From: Candidatus Poribacteria bacterium
Lineage (GTDB): Bacteria; Poribacteria; WGA-4E; WGA-3G
Length of the DNA: 64,000 nucleotides
Direction of reading: 5' to 3'
Assembly (NCBI GenBank): GCA_012267415.1
Contig: JAAXGN010000115.1
Coordinates: 52,171 to 116,170 of the forward strand
The notes under the pieces are model-generated. The model had not been told where the DNA came from and ran no database searches. It saw only the letters and a program-made list of their open reading frames with translations. This document shows positions 55,508 to 64,000 of this stretch, in pieces. A program made the translations under genes and the position numbers. Numbering within the stretch: position 1 is the first letter of the stretch; every line of letters begins with the position of its first letter.

Positions 55508-56401
55508 TTACAATGACATGCTAAACGATCTACCTGTTACATTTCCACTTACATAGGCATCCCGGAATAACGTTTGTCGTCTCGGTGGCATTCTTTCAAT
55601 CAACGCTTGGGGTGGGAGTGAGAGTTTCCATCGTTTGTCAACCGAGTTGTATCCATTGAAAACTGAGACTCTATCAGTGTCAGGATTTTGCCACGGTTGA
55701 CCACTGTGTGTTATTGCTTCTGTGAAGAAAATGACAGATCCTGCCGGACAAGAATAGGTGTCCCAAAACTCCCATTCTCTTTTCCGGACGACTGCGGGTG
55801 CAGTAAACGCAGATTTGTGACTACCGGTGACAAACAAAGTGCCACCATCCTCTTTGCCAACTGGGTTCAGTTCCCAAACGACGCGCGTCAATCCACTATA
55901 TGCCTGTCCCGGTAGACATTGGTATTGATGACAATCCCCTGGCATTCGAAACATACCGTTACCATTATGTGGCCCAAACTTACGAGGCGGATCGTCAGAC
56001 GTTGAACGCAACATTAAGAAACTCGTCTCCATCCGAAATCCATAGCACGACTCTGAAGTTAGGTAGGGTGATGCCAGAAACTCATTAGCAAATGCAACAA
56101 CAACAGGATGATCTATTAGTGTTTCTAAAGGACCACCATAAGTAGACCTGTGGTAGGACGGTGAAATGGTTTCAGGTGCATTCTTCAACTGATAGCAGAA
56201 ATCTCGCATCTCCTCAATCTCAGAATCCGTTAGCACTCCCGGTATTAATAACCATCCATCTTTATCAAAGAGATATTTCTGTTCCTGAGTCAAAGGCACA
56301 ACAGGTTTGCCATCAGCATTGGTTTTCGTAAGTTCAGATGCTGTGGTTGATAAAGGTCGTCCGAGATCTTTGTTAAATCTGACACCGATATGATCTGCCA
56401 T
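55508..56401 (-). CDS. Phytanoyl-CoA dioxygenase (PhyH) family protein
   Basis: A 297-residue PhyH-like protein: LTQEQKYLFDKDGWLLIPGV near the N terminus, EDGGTLFVTGSHKSAF in the core and ITHSGQPWQNPDTDRVSVFN with the distal His and Arg. As in the neighbour, the usual His-x-Asp is not obvious; the nearest candidate is around GDCHQYQC. The ATG at 56401 follows AAAGGAATGGATT; a 19-residue longer N terminus is possible. Confidence 0.83.
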   Translation of the reverse strand: MADHIGVRFNKDLGRPLSTTASELTKTNADGKPVVPLTQEQKYLFDKDGWLLIPGVLTDSEIEEMRDFCYQLKNAPETISPSYHRSTYGGPLETLIDHPVVVAFANEFLASPYLTSESCYGFRMETSFLMLRSTSDDPPRKFGPHNGNGMFRMPGDCHQYQCLPGQAYSGLTRVVWELNPVGKEDGGTLFVTGSHKSAFTAPAVVRKREWEFWDTYSCPAGSVIFFTEAITHSGQPWQNPDTDRVSVFNGYNSVDKRWKLSLPPQALIERMPPRRQTLFRDAYVSGNVTGRSFSMSL

Positions 56402-56503
56402 AATCCATTCCTTTCTTCTGGGTAAGGTTTTGAAATCCCGATTTTCATTAACTGGCATTAACTGGCATTAACGGACAGTCCACGACAACAATAATGAACC
56501 GAT

Positions 56504-57343
56504 TTAGCCTTTTTCTGCACAGAGTTCACTAACCAATTGGGCGTTTTGACCAATCTGGTCTCCAAATTGCTGATACATACCGAGCAAGAGAACGTCATTA
56601 GGTTTAGAATTCTCTATGGCAAATTTCAATTCTTCACGAATCTGCTGTGGACTTCCGATTGTTCTACCCGCAGCCAATACTTTGAAAATGAGACACGGTT
56701 TTTCTGTCCGTTGTATCGCCTTAGCCATCTCATCACGGTCTTCACGCGCGTAGATTTCACCTAAAGGTGGGTAGCCGAATTTCTCGATGAACTTTTGACT
56801 CCCACCGCGTAAATTATAGAGTGCTGTCATATAATAGTCTATATCCCAACCTTCATCTTCAGCGATATGCAACAGCTTCGGGTCATGCACCGATAAACCG
56901 ACAAGACAACCTGTATCACGTATCCGTTTAAGTATATCCCGCAACAGATCAAGCTTGCCTTCTTGCAGACAACGTTGCCCAACGCCACCACCGTGAGGTG
57001 CCATCCCAAAGGGATTATGTTTTGCATCTTCAAAGACCTGGTCAGGGTTGTCATACCACACATAAGCCCAACTAAGACAAAACCAGTGCATCGTGCCACC
57101 TGAATCACGGTATAGTTGTAGGTCTGACATGGATCGTTCTGTTACGCTATTCTGCCAACCATTAATTCCTGCTTCCTCTGCTCTTTTGAGTGTCGCAACA
57201 ACACGTTCCGGTGTGTGATACTCTTTCTGATGCTGTGAAAGCAGCTGATTAAAATGGGAATAACCGTAAATCGGATTATCTCCGATCACTAACTTGCTGA
57301 TTTCGTGATTACAAAATGAGACTTTCGGTAAGGTCGTTTCCAA
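56504..57343 (-). CDS. Unrecognised TIM-barrel-like protein
   Basis: A 279-residue soluble protein. The alternation of short strands and helices (LVIGDNPIYGY, ATLKRAEEAGINGWQNS, GTMHWFCLSWAYVWYD, LVGLSVHDPKLLHIAEDEG, CLIFKVLAAGR) resembles a TIM barrel of the aldo-keto reductase type, but I see no catalytic tetrad and cannot assign a family. A conserved-looking APHGGGVGQRCLQEGK loop may bind phosphate. Between PhyH and M42 genes, same strand. Confidence 0.65.
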   Translation of the reverse strand: METTLPKVSFCNHEISKLVIGDNPIYGYSHFNQLLSQHQKEYHTPERVVATLKRAEEAGINGWQNSVTERSMSDLQLYRDSGGTMHWFCLSWAYVWYDNPDQVFEDAKHNPFGMAPHGGGVGQRCLQEGKLDLLRDILKRIRDTGCLVGLSVHDPKLLHIAEDEGWDIDYYMTALYNLRGGSQKFIEKFGYPPLGEIYAREDRDEMAKAIQRTEKPCLIFKVLAAGRTIGSPQQIREELKFAIENSKPNDVLLLGMYQQFGDQIGQNAQLVSELCAEKG

Positions 57344-57387
57344 TGCGTTTCCTCCAAACTATTATAGTGCTTAGTCAACATACAATT

Positions 57388-57416
57388 GTAGGTCGCGATT
57401 CGGAGATCGCTCCTAC
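57388..57416. repeat. GTAGGAGCGATCTCCGAATC-family single hairpin
   Basis: One inverted module (GTAGGTCGCGATTCGGAGAT...CTCCTAC) in the gap upstream of the TIM-barrel-like gene; only one of the two modules seen elsewhere is present. Confidence 0.55.
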
Positions 57417-57471
57417 AGAATACGTGTGTAATTCTTTGTAAACTTAACCATAAAAGTTGCTTCAAATAATC

Positions 57472-58542
57472 CTACCCGTAGTGAAATTCTTCTAAAACAG
57501 AGGTATCAATTTGTTGGACAAGATGCATCGTTAAATTCAGTGCTGCGTTGTAGTCATCAATGTTGATGATTGAGACATGACTATGGATGTACCGTGATGG
57601 CACACCGAGCACGACAGAAGGTACACCTCTACCGAATACATGGATAGCACCGCCATCTGTTCCACCAGATTGACGCACACCGAGTTGATAAGGTATGTCA
57701 TGCTGTTTTGCTGTTTCAACCACATAATCAGCGAGTTTCGGATTGACAACCATTGATGAATCAATGATGCGAATTTGCACGCCGTCCCCCAGTTTCCCTT
57801 GCGAATTTCCGACGCTTAGTCCTGGTGTATCGTCACCGGGTGGGCCCTCAAGAACAATAGCCAGATCAGGTTCTACACTGGCAGCCATTGTCTTCGCGCC
57901 TCGCAACCCAATCTCTTCCTGCACACTCCCCGCACCGATAACTGTGTTCGGATGTTCTTCAAGTCGTTGCAGTGCCTCTATTACAAGTGCAACACCGACG
58001 CGATTATCAAACGCTTTTGCGGTGAGTAACTTCTCATTTTTCAATCGCATAAAGGGTCTATAAGGTGCAATCGGACAACCGGGCAAGATCCCGTATTCCT
58101 CTGCTGCCTGTTCTTCACTCTCAGCACCGACATCAATAAAAAGGTCTTTAATTTCTAAGACTTTATCACGTGATCCTGACAATAGGTGCGGTGGTGTGGA
58201 ACCGATCACGCCTGGTACTTTACCTAACTTCGTTTTGATATTAACGCGTTGTGCTAAGAGTGTATGTCCCCACCAACCACCGAGAGGTAAAAACTTGACG
58301 AATCCTTTATCCGTGACGTTCGTCACAACGAAACCGATTTCGTCTAAATGTGAATCAAGTACAATTCTCGGTTGTTCTGCAGTTCCAGCGCGTGTGCAGA
58401 AAATACTCCCCAGTTTGTCAGTTTCTATTGGACCGACATCAGAGACAGCCTCACGAAAAACTTCTCGTACTTCTTCCTCATAACCAGGGATTCCATCTGC
58501 TTGGGTTAATGATTCTAACAATTCTATTGAGGTATCATTCAT
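57472..58542 (-). CDS. M42-family metallo-aminopeptidase
   Basis: A 356-residue dinuclear metal aminopeptidase of the M42 (glutamyl aminopeptidase/TET) family. Metal ligands and catalytic acids are in LDSHLDEIGFV (His, Asp), AFDNRVGVALVIEAL (Asp), QEEIGLRGA (Glu pair), VLEGPPGDDTPG and the final SRYIHSHVS His. SGGTDGGAIHVFGRGVPSVV is also typical. Such enzymes form large tetrahedral complexes degrading peptides. The ATG at 58542 follows AGAAGGAAAT; a longer N terminus is not conserved-looking. Confidence 0.92.
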   Translation of the reverse strand: MNDTSIELLESLTQADGIPGYEEEVREVFREAVSDVGPIETDKLGSIFCTRAGTAEQPRIVLDSHLDEIGFVVTNVTDKGFVKFLPLGGWWGHTLLAQRVNIKTKLGKVPGVIGSTPPHLLSGSRDKVLEIKDLFIDVGAESEEQAAEEYGILPGCPIAPYRPFMRLKNEKLLTAKAFDNRVGVALVIEALQRLEEHPNTVIGAGSVQEEIGLRGAKTMAASVEPDLAIVLEGPPGDDTPGLSVGNSQGKLGDGVQIRIIDSSMVVNPKLADYVVETAKQHDIPYQLGVRQSGGTDGGAIHVFGRGVPSVVLGVPSRYIHSHVSIINIDDYNAALNLTMHLVQQIDTSVLEEFHYG

Positions 58543-58625
58543 AGTTGTATTTCCTTCTGTATACATGTTATAATTTAGATGAATTATAGCACGATACATG
58601 ATTTTTGCCAACGTTAACCTGAAAA

Positions 58626-58858
58626 GGTGTGTAAAGTCATTGCCACACTTTTTTCAGAATCGCGCCAATTATATAGCTGGCGCGGAGGACACAGCAGACG
58701 CGGAAAGTGTGCTCGCACCATACGAGAAGATGTTTTACTATGACAAATGTAAGTCCCGATGTATTAATTACGAGATAAATGGTTACACGGAATCGCTGCC
58801 AGAAAAATGGACGAGTGGAAAGGACAAAAGTATAGACGTGGATGTCGTGTTTCGTTAA
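58626..58858 (+). other. Repeat end and possible gene fragment
   Basis: The 408-bp gap between the M42 and carbohydrate-binding genes starts with a GGTGTGTAAAG...CACACTTTTTTC repeat end. After it comes an open stretch reading DADAESVLAPYEKMF-like sequence (ADAESVLAPYEKMFYYDKC) to DKSIDVDVVFR and a stop at 58858. It has no good start site and I recognise no family; it could be a decayed gene fragment. Confidence 0.3.
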
Positions 58859-58950
58859 CCTTTAGAAACGTAATTATTGAATGATACTGAAAATCACATA
58901 AGGCAGGGACGGTGCGGTCAATAGACCGCACCGTATATATCCGAGAAGAG

Positions 58951-59622
58951 TTAGAACCGCGTTGACTTAACAGATGCCCATTGTGTTGTTAACTTTCCCT
59001 TTGCATCAACGGATTGCGGTTCTCCATCAAGAGGTATCTCATCATCAGGTTGTCCTTCAAAGAAACGGAAATTATCAAGCCAGAAATCAATATCAGATTG
59101 CGCGATGGATAACCCAACCCACATGTCTTTATCAACATCTGCTCCTGCGGTAAATGTGTGAGAATACTCCATCCACTCATCACCTAAAAGGTCAATATCC
59201 GCACTTCTCCATGTTGTCCAAGGATCATGTTGCATCTGAACACTCAGAGAGACTTGTCTCGGTTTTTCTGCACGCGCCCAGAAAATCACAGTATACTCTT
59301 TACCACCCTCCATGGATACATTCAACTGTTTAATCTTTGCATGCCAATTCGTGCCTGTTGCTTGTACACCTACAATTTTAAGACATTTGTCACCGTGTTG
59401 TGGGTTATCCTCATCAATTTCCATTGTGTACAACCCACCTCTGTCGCAGCAGGAACCATCTTCTAATTCCCATGCTGTTACATCATCTTCAAAACTGTAG
59501 TTTTCAAGGAGAAGTTCACCTGTCTCCCATTTACCAAAATCTTGAACCGTACCTGCTACACAATTGCCAACTATAATAATCATAGCAGTCAAAATAGTGC
59601 TTATAACATAACGTTTTCTCAC
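58951..59622 (-). CDS. Secreted CBM4/9-type carbohydrate-binding protein
   Basis: A 223-residue exported protein with signal peptide (residues 1-23, ending NCVAG) and one jelly-roll carbohydrate-binding module: LLENYSFEDDVTAWELEDGS, EYTVIFWARAEKPRQVSLSV and DFWLDNFRFFEG are typical of CBM_4_9. No catalytic domain is attached. It may bind glycans outside the cell alone or bring in a partner. Cys58-Cys59 (SCCDR) could be oxidised or lipid-free ligands. Confidence 0.8.
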   Translation of the reverse strand: MRKRYVISTILTAMIIIVGNCVAGTVQDFGKWETGELLLENYSFEDDVTAWELEDGSCCDRGGLYTMEIDEDNPQHGDKCLKIVGVQATGTNWHAKIKQLNVSMEGGKEYTVIFWARAEKPRQVSLSVQMQHDPWTTWRSADIDLLGDEWMEYSHTFTAGADVDKDMWVGLSIAQSDIDFWLDNFRFFEGQPDDEIPLDGEPQSVDAKGKLTTQWASVKSTRF

Positions 59623-59662
59623 TTAAATCCTCCTATGGATCTGTTTATGTTTCTAAAAATGT

Positions 59663-60025
59663 TTATCCACGCATGAGAGATTCAACCTCAGGTAATATCT
59701 CTTTCACCGCAGCCTGGTCAACTTGGTCTGCGACACTGGTATAACCTGCAGTATTAATCATCTCAGCAAGATGTTTTCCGAGTTGTTCAATAGTCCATGC
59801 TATTGAATCCGGAACGGTCTCTTTGTCAAGTGTTCTATGATCGTTTTTACCTGATGGATCATAATGATAATGCGGGTTCTTACGGAAGCAGTCAAATCGT
59901 AGGAGTTGGATATTCTCACCATCTGCTCTACCGAACACACGCACGGTGGGACCCCCATCTTCTCCTAAACTGCGGTTATCTACCCAAAGTTCTACACCAC
60001 CAACGTGGAATACTTTTTCGTCCAT
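59663..60025 (-). CDS. Unrecognised small soluble protein
   Basis: A 120-residue protein with an N-terminal beta part (KVFHVGGVELWVDNRSLGED, TVRVFGRADGENIQLLRFDC, then FRKNPHYHYDPSG) and a helical C terminus (IAWTIEQLGKHLAEMI). The His-rich PHYHYDP suggests a metal or ligand site (inference). No family recognised. The ATG at 60025 follows CGGGAGAAGAAAA. It diverges from the metallophosphoesterase gene. Confidence 0.6.
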   Translation of the reverse strand: MDEKVFHVGGVELWVDNRSLGEDGGPTVRVFGRADGENIQLLRFDCFRKNPHYHYDPSGKNDHRTLDKETVPDSIAWTIEQLGKHLAEMINTAGYTSVADQVDQAAVKEILPEVESLMRG

Positions 60026-60161
60026 TTTTCTTCTCCCGATTATTGTAATATAGGTAATTATACACTCAAAACGAAAACTTGTCAATATTGGTGTATATAG
60101 TTTAATTTTGCTTGCAAATTTTCTGTATAATGTATATATTTATACGGGAGGTGAATCACCA

Positions 60162-61109
60162 ATGATGGATAAGAAGTTAAAGTTTAACCAAGACGGTCTT
60201 TTTAAGATTGTCCAGTATACGGATATACACTGGCAAAACGGAGAGCCTGTTGACCAGAAATCCGCTGAACTGATGGAAAGTATAGCAGGAGCAGAAAAAC
60301 CTGATCTGATCGTGTTGACTGGGGATATATTGTCTGGTGGAGGATGTGATGATGCAAGTGAATCTATGCGTCAGGTTGTCAAGATCATGGAGCGGTGCAA
60401 CACCCATTGGACTGCGGTTTTTGGAAATCACGACGATGAAGGAACGGCAAGCCGTCATGAGTTGATGGTAGTCATGCAGGAGAGTGATCTTTCACTCGTT
60501 GAACCGGGGCCGGAGGATATATCAGGTGTTGGAAATTTTGTTCTGACAGTTCAGGACTCAGAAGACGACAATCCTGCTGCGCTGCTGTATTTTATCGATT
60601 CAGGCAGTTATGCTCCGACAGATATAGGCGGTTACGATTGGATTAGAAGAGACCAGATTGAATGGTATCTTGATGAATCTGCAAGATTTATTAAAGATGC
60701 CGGACATCCACTTCCGGCACTCGCTTTTTTTCACATCCCGATACCTGAATATCATGAAGTATGGGATTTCCACACGTGTTACGGGGCAAAATATGAAGAT
60801 ATATGCGCGCCAAGAGTAAATACGGGTCTGTTTGCTGCCTTGCACGAAGCGGGTGATGTGTTAGGTACTTTTGTGGGACATGAGCATATCAACGACTTCT
60901 GGGGAGATTTACACGGGATTCGTCTTTGCTACGGGAGGGCAACCGGATATAACACCTACGGTAAAGATGGATTCCCACGTGGAGCACGCGTAATAGAATT
61001 AAAAGAAGGTGAACGGCAATTTAAAACTTGGTTACATCTTGACGACGGAACTATCAGGCATGAGCAACCACAGCATACACCCCTACAACGCACGTTCACG
61101 GATGTTTAA
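60162..61109 (+). CDS. Calcineurin-like metallophosphoesterase (Dcr2/PAP-like)
   Basis: A 315-residue phosphoesterase. The five metal-binding blocks are visible: YTDIHWQNGEP (Asp, His), LTGDILSGG (Asp), VFGNHDDEG (Asn, His), FFHIPIPEY (His) and VGHEHINDFWG (His-x-His). Order and spacing fit the purple-acid-phosphatase/Dcr2-like subgroup. No signal peptide with the ATG at 60162, which follows GGGAGGTGA. Substrate unknown. Confidence 0.88.
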   Translation: MMDKKLKFNQDGLFKIVQYTDIHWQNGEPVDQKSAELMESIAGAEKPDLIVLTGDILSGGGCDDASESMRQVVKIMERCNTHWTAVFGNHDDEGTASRHELMVVMQESDLSLVEPGPEDISGVGNFVLTVQDSEDDNPAALLYFIDSGSYAPTDIGGYDWIRRDQIEWYLDESARFIKDAGHPLPALAFFHIPIPEYHEVWDFHTCYGAKYEDICAPRVNTGLFAALHEAGDVLGTFVGHEHINDFWGDLHGIRLCYGRATGYNTYGKDGFPRGARVIELKEGERQFKTWLHLDDGTIRHEQPQHTPLQRTFTDV

Positions 61110-61225
61110 AAAATATTGTAAAAACAAATTCAGCATTTCAAACCTTGAGTTTTATTTTTCATATCCAATGACTATCATATATTTTACCATATTGAATTCA
61201 AGGTCCTATCCTTGAGGAGGTTAAT

Positions 61226-61570
61226 GTGAGAGCACAACCACAAGTCTCTATACGCTTTGAAGAAGATGTTGCAGTTTTTGACATTACAGGATATCTAACA
61301 AATGAATCTGAAGACGCTATGAATGATGCTTATGCGCATAGTGATGTTCAGGAAGCAACAAAACTACTACTCAATTTTGATCGTCAGAGTTTTATCACGA
61401 GTAGCGGATTTGGCACAATTATCAAACTGCTTTGGAAAACACGAGATAAAGGACAATCCATGCGGATAGCACATCCCGCTACACAAGTAAGAACCATCTT
61501 TAATACCATCGGATTGACACAGAGCATCGGTGTGTTCGCGTCGGAGAAAGAGGCGTTAGAAGACTTTTAA
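61226..61570 (+). CDS. STAS-domain anti-sigma factor antagonist
   Basis: A 114-residue STAS protein like SpoIIAA/RsbV: AVFDITGYLTNESEDAMN, then the switch motif FITSSGFGTIIKLL where the Ser pair holds the kinase-phosphorylated site, and MRIAHPATQVRTIFNTIGL. It should release a sigma factor by binding its anti-sigma kinase; none is encoded in the window. GTG start at 61226 after GAGGAGG. Its TAA shares a TTAA with the stop of the convergent gene. Confidence 0.88.
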   Translation: MRAQPQVSIRFEEDVAVFDITGYLTNESEDAMNDAYAHSDVQEATKLLLNFDRQSFITSSGFGTIIKLLWKTRDKGQSMRIAHPATQVRTIFNTIGLTQSIGVFASEKEALEDF

Positions 61571-63459
61571 GGGAAAAGCGTATACATGTTTGTGTTAAAC
61601 AGTACTCCTAAGAGACTCCAGAGACTACCCGCAAGAAATTGTCCAAAGATAAGTCCTAAGAACAGTGGAAGCGCACGGCGATATGCACGAACACCACCTC
61701 CTGTGAATAGTATTCTCTTGAAAAGCCAACCCAAGAATATTGAGAACCACATCCAACCGATTGCCCAACCATTACCAACGGCATAACCGACTGGATAGAA
61801 GGGCCACCACAAGAACTGCCGTTTGAGTACTGTCAAGATTACTGTAAAGACGAAACCAAAACCGATATATTGGATAGCGGGTAGGTTCGGTGCACGCGGT
61901 GAAGTAATCCAGTTCTGTAGACGATTAAACTCCCCGACTCCCCATCGTGCGAATCGGAACTCATAGTAAAGAGCCACATGACCGACAATTGATATGACCG
62001 CGCCAGCAATAGATGCTACTATCAATGCAACAACTAACCGATTTTCACGAAGACTGAAATGTCTTCCGATTTTGAAGGCTTCCAGTTGATGCGGCATCGG
62101 ATGACAACGATACCCGTAAGCAAGCCACGATAGAAGTGTGGTATTGGTCAGATTTTGTGCACCCAGTGGACGACTACCTAAAAACAGTAGCATGATTCGG
62201 TCAGGATGTACCCTATGTAACTCATGAGTCGGAGGACCCAGTTCTGCACGCATACGTGTCATGCCGATACACAGTATCAAGTAGATACCGAAATACCCAA
62301 GCGCAACCCAGGGGGACAATCCTGCGTAATACCAGAAAATTAAAACAAACGCTAAACCGAACAGCAGACCGAAAACTGCAAGACGGTACAAGGGATCCTT
62401 GGATCTAAAGGAGAAAACACCTCCCAATACCTTTAGTATCTCTCTACGGCTTGTCAATAAAGCGAGTAATCCAATCCCGATCCATGCCCCTGCACGTTGT
62501 TCTGTCTGAAATCCTATCGCGGTTGTCCATCCAGTTGCGCTGAAAAAGACGCGTTGTAGTCCCTAGAATAGATAAAATGCCCAAAATGACAAGGCTAAAT
62601 CCAATGGCATTAAGTACCCGAGTCCTATTGCAAAAGGATACACATATACGGGTAAACGTCCCATCGCATTCCAAGGACGATCTGCAAAGAAGAGCTGATA
62701 CTTTATCTTTAGAGACGGTATGACCGGGAAAAGGTAATTTAAACCCGCAAGTAATTCTAATCCAAAGGCAATACCGAATCCGAGCCAGATGAGTTTATTG
62801 CGAAAAAGGTTTGATGTATTACCAAGGAGTTCTACGGGGAGTGTTGTTAATGGATAACTCAGTTTTTCATGGTCTATCCACTGCTTCCGTATGATGATGT
62901 TGATACATAGCATCATAAACAGAAGGACGATCACCAGAGCACTCCACGCAACTATCGGTACAAACCACGCCTCCATATAGATAGGTCGCCAGAAAGTGTC
63001 ATCGCCTTCAAAATAGCCTTGAAGTATCTTTCGGTCCGTAATGGTTAACCATGTGGGTAAGAAACGGAAGAAGATATCCGACCACTCATTTTCAGGTGTG
63101 GCAAACCAACCTGCGTTTGCTATCATCGGCACTAATTGTCGCACAATATCGTGTCCGGCAAGTGCTGTTGCGACAGAGACCATAATATAGGTCATTGCCA
63201 GTTCACGCGAAGTTGGTGCAATATTCTTTAGGTATTTTCTCAGAAGAGGGGTGATTGCAGCCAGCAGAAAAAATGTGAACAGCACGGTAGGAAAGATAGA
63301 GAAATCTGTCAGTTCCCATACCACACGGTTCTCTGCTGAGATAATCCAATAGCAGGTTAGGATGATGAGGATTGAACCGAAAAGGAGCGTGCCAACTACG
63401 AAGCGGAGTCTTGAAGGTTTTGCTACATCCCGAATGGCACTATGTTCGTTTTGATGCAT
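61567..63459 (-). pseudogene. DUF6785-like membrane protein interrupted by TAG
   Basis: A single 631-codon reading frame broken by one TAG at 62563-62565. Both parts are in the same frame: residues 1-298 up to LALSFWAFYLF, then GLQRVFFSATGW and on to the end. The whole has about a dozen hydrophobic helices and DUF6785-like landmarks (SRELAMTYIMVS, KLSYPLTTLPVELL, MRAELGPPTHELH, NLTNTTLLSW), a family of unknown, perhaps transport-related, membrane proteins. The stop could be a point mutation (for example from TGG or CAG) or sequencing error; TAG is used as a normal stop elsewhere here. Confidence 0.8.
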
Positions 63460-63549
63460 AATCTAATCATAGCACACCTATCAGGATTAGGCAACTAATA
63501 TTCTGATCCATAAGCGTCAATTTAAATAGGAATTATACAAGTGTTCCCA

Positions 63550-63684
63550 GACCGGTAGGTGCGATTTCCTAATCGCACCGAAATCCTACGCGAAAACCTT
63601 TAGTGAAAGGGGTTTACCATAATCTGTTTCGTCCGAGTCACTCGCTTAGGACCCGGTGCGATTAGGAAATCGCACCTACCGGCC
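63550..63684. repeat. CCGGTAGGTGCGATTTCC palindromic element, copy without ATGAAG ends
   Basis: GACCGGTAGGTGCGATTTCC on the left mirrors GGAAATCGCACCTACCGG on the right, the interior module of copies A and B, but without ATGAAGATTAA/TTAATCTTCAT outside. It shows that the module moves independently of those ends. The rest of the 408-bp gap holds the IS605 left end. Confidence 0.65.
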
Positions 63685-63704
63685 TTGACGATTAAACAGA
63701 CAAG

Positions 63705-63724
63705 CCCAAGTCTTTAGACTTGGG
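63705..63724 (+). mobile_element. IS200/IS605-type subterminal hairpin
   Basis: CCCAAGTCTTTAGACTTGGG, an imperfect-loop hairpin of the type recognised by TnpA at IS200/IS605 ends, about 140 bp before the tnpB start. The element's TnpA gene is not visible on this side. Confidence 0.6.
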
Positions 63725-63867
63725 TCCAACACTGTTTAGGCAATAAAAAACGTTTGCATTTTTTGTGCAAAAGATAGTATAATCATAAGACTGATTCAGG
63801 GGTGGGTGATGTTACACCTACCACACGATAACAGTAGGGATCAGGTTCTTTTCAAGGAATCAGTATT

Positions 63868-64000
63868 ATGCCAAAGAAAACCCATAAGATCGCATTAAAT
63901 CCTAATAACAAACAGCGTAAATGGTTTGCCCAACAGTGTGGCTACGCCAGATGGTCATACAACCAAGCATTAGCAGATTTTAAGAAACACTATGATGCAA
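63868..64000 (+). CDS. tnpB: IS200/IS605 TnpB (OrfB), N-terminal part
   Basis: The reading from ATG 63868 to the window end gives MPKKTHKIALNPNNKQRKWF and CGYARWSYNQALADFKKHYD, the standard N-terminal OrfB_IS605 region of TnpB RNA-guided nucleases. Only 44 residues are in the window, so the RuvC catalytic residues, zinc finger and any omegaRNA at the 3' end cannot be judged. Confidence 0.85.
   Translation, partial: MPKKTHKIALNPNNKQRKWFAQQCGYARWSYNQALADFKKHYDA

Noticed and set aside
62444..62674. Separate 76-codon gene between the halves of the DUF6785-like gene
   Set aside because: It is another frame of the same membrane-protein gene; the in-frame reading across the TAG is clearly the coding one.

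Overview
This 64 kb window looks like a piece of a Candidatus Poribacteria or closely related uncultured, sponge- or seawater-associated bacterial genome. The evidence is the gene content: several phytanoyl-CoA dioxygenase (PhyH) proteins, two CBM9/DUF5916 outer-membrane proteins, large WD40 and PD40 propeller proteins, a DUF6785-type membrane protein, ECF sigma factors with extra C-terminal domains, and many short palindromic intergenic repeats. The lineage call is inference from families I recognise; no rRNA or tRNA gene was found. The two strands carry short operons and single genes, and there is no phage or plasmid signature.

Layout. 0-7.5 kb: a two-component system (NtrC-like regulator with a degenerate AAA+ domain, membrane histidine kinase) transcribed with a lone microcompartment vertex protein; divergently a ThiO-like oxidase, a small membrane protein and a Gfo/Idh/MocA oxidoreductase; then a restriction-modification pair (SAP-domain methyltransferase plus a frameshifted MutH/Sau3AI-type nuclease). 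7.7-22 kb: orphan HicB, PhyH dioxygenase, DUF5916 protein, double-GNAT protein, two paralogous secreted WD40 proteins and a large secreted metzincin, separated by repeat-rich spacers. 22-40 kb: three ECF sigma factors each fused in frame to another domain (TPR-like, TPR-like, and a truncated FtsZ GTPase domain), an S9 peptidase, two PD40 propeller paralogues, a second DUF5916 protein and two glycoside-hydrolase-like paralogues; parts of this stretch are a segmental duplication with one decayed copy.

40-50 kb: an MNT-HEPN protein and a complete F1Fo ATP synthase operon (AtpZ-like, AtpI, a, c, b, a small unknown membrane protein, delta, alpha, gamma, beta, epsilon) behind a clear sigma70 promoter. 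The c subunit keeps most Na+ ligands, beta has an apparent +1 frameshift near its C terminus, and two repeat elements sit inside the operon. 50-64 kb: an ATPase/PD-(D/E)xK-like pair that could be a defence module, a trypsin-like protease with TPRs, a toxin-antitoxin remnant, a GNAT, two more PhyH proteins, an unrecognised TIM-barrel-like protein, an M42 aminopeptidase, a carbohydrate-binding protein, a metallophosphoesterase, a STAS-domain protein, a DUF6785 gene broken by a TAG codon, and the start of an IS200/IS605 TnpB.

The most unusual observations are the ECF sigma-FtsZ chimera, the shared design of the three sigma fusions (a ribosome-binding site and ATG retained exactly at the domain junction), a near-identical promoter-like block in front of one sigma fusion gene and one outer-membrane protein gene, and families of modular palindromic mobile repeats.
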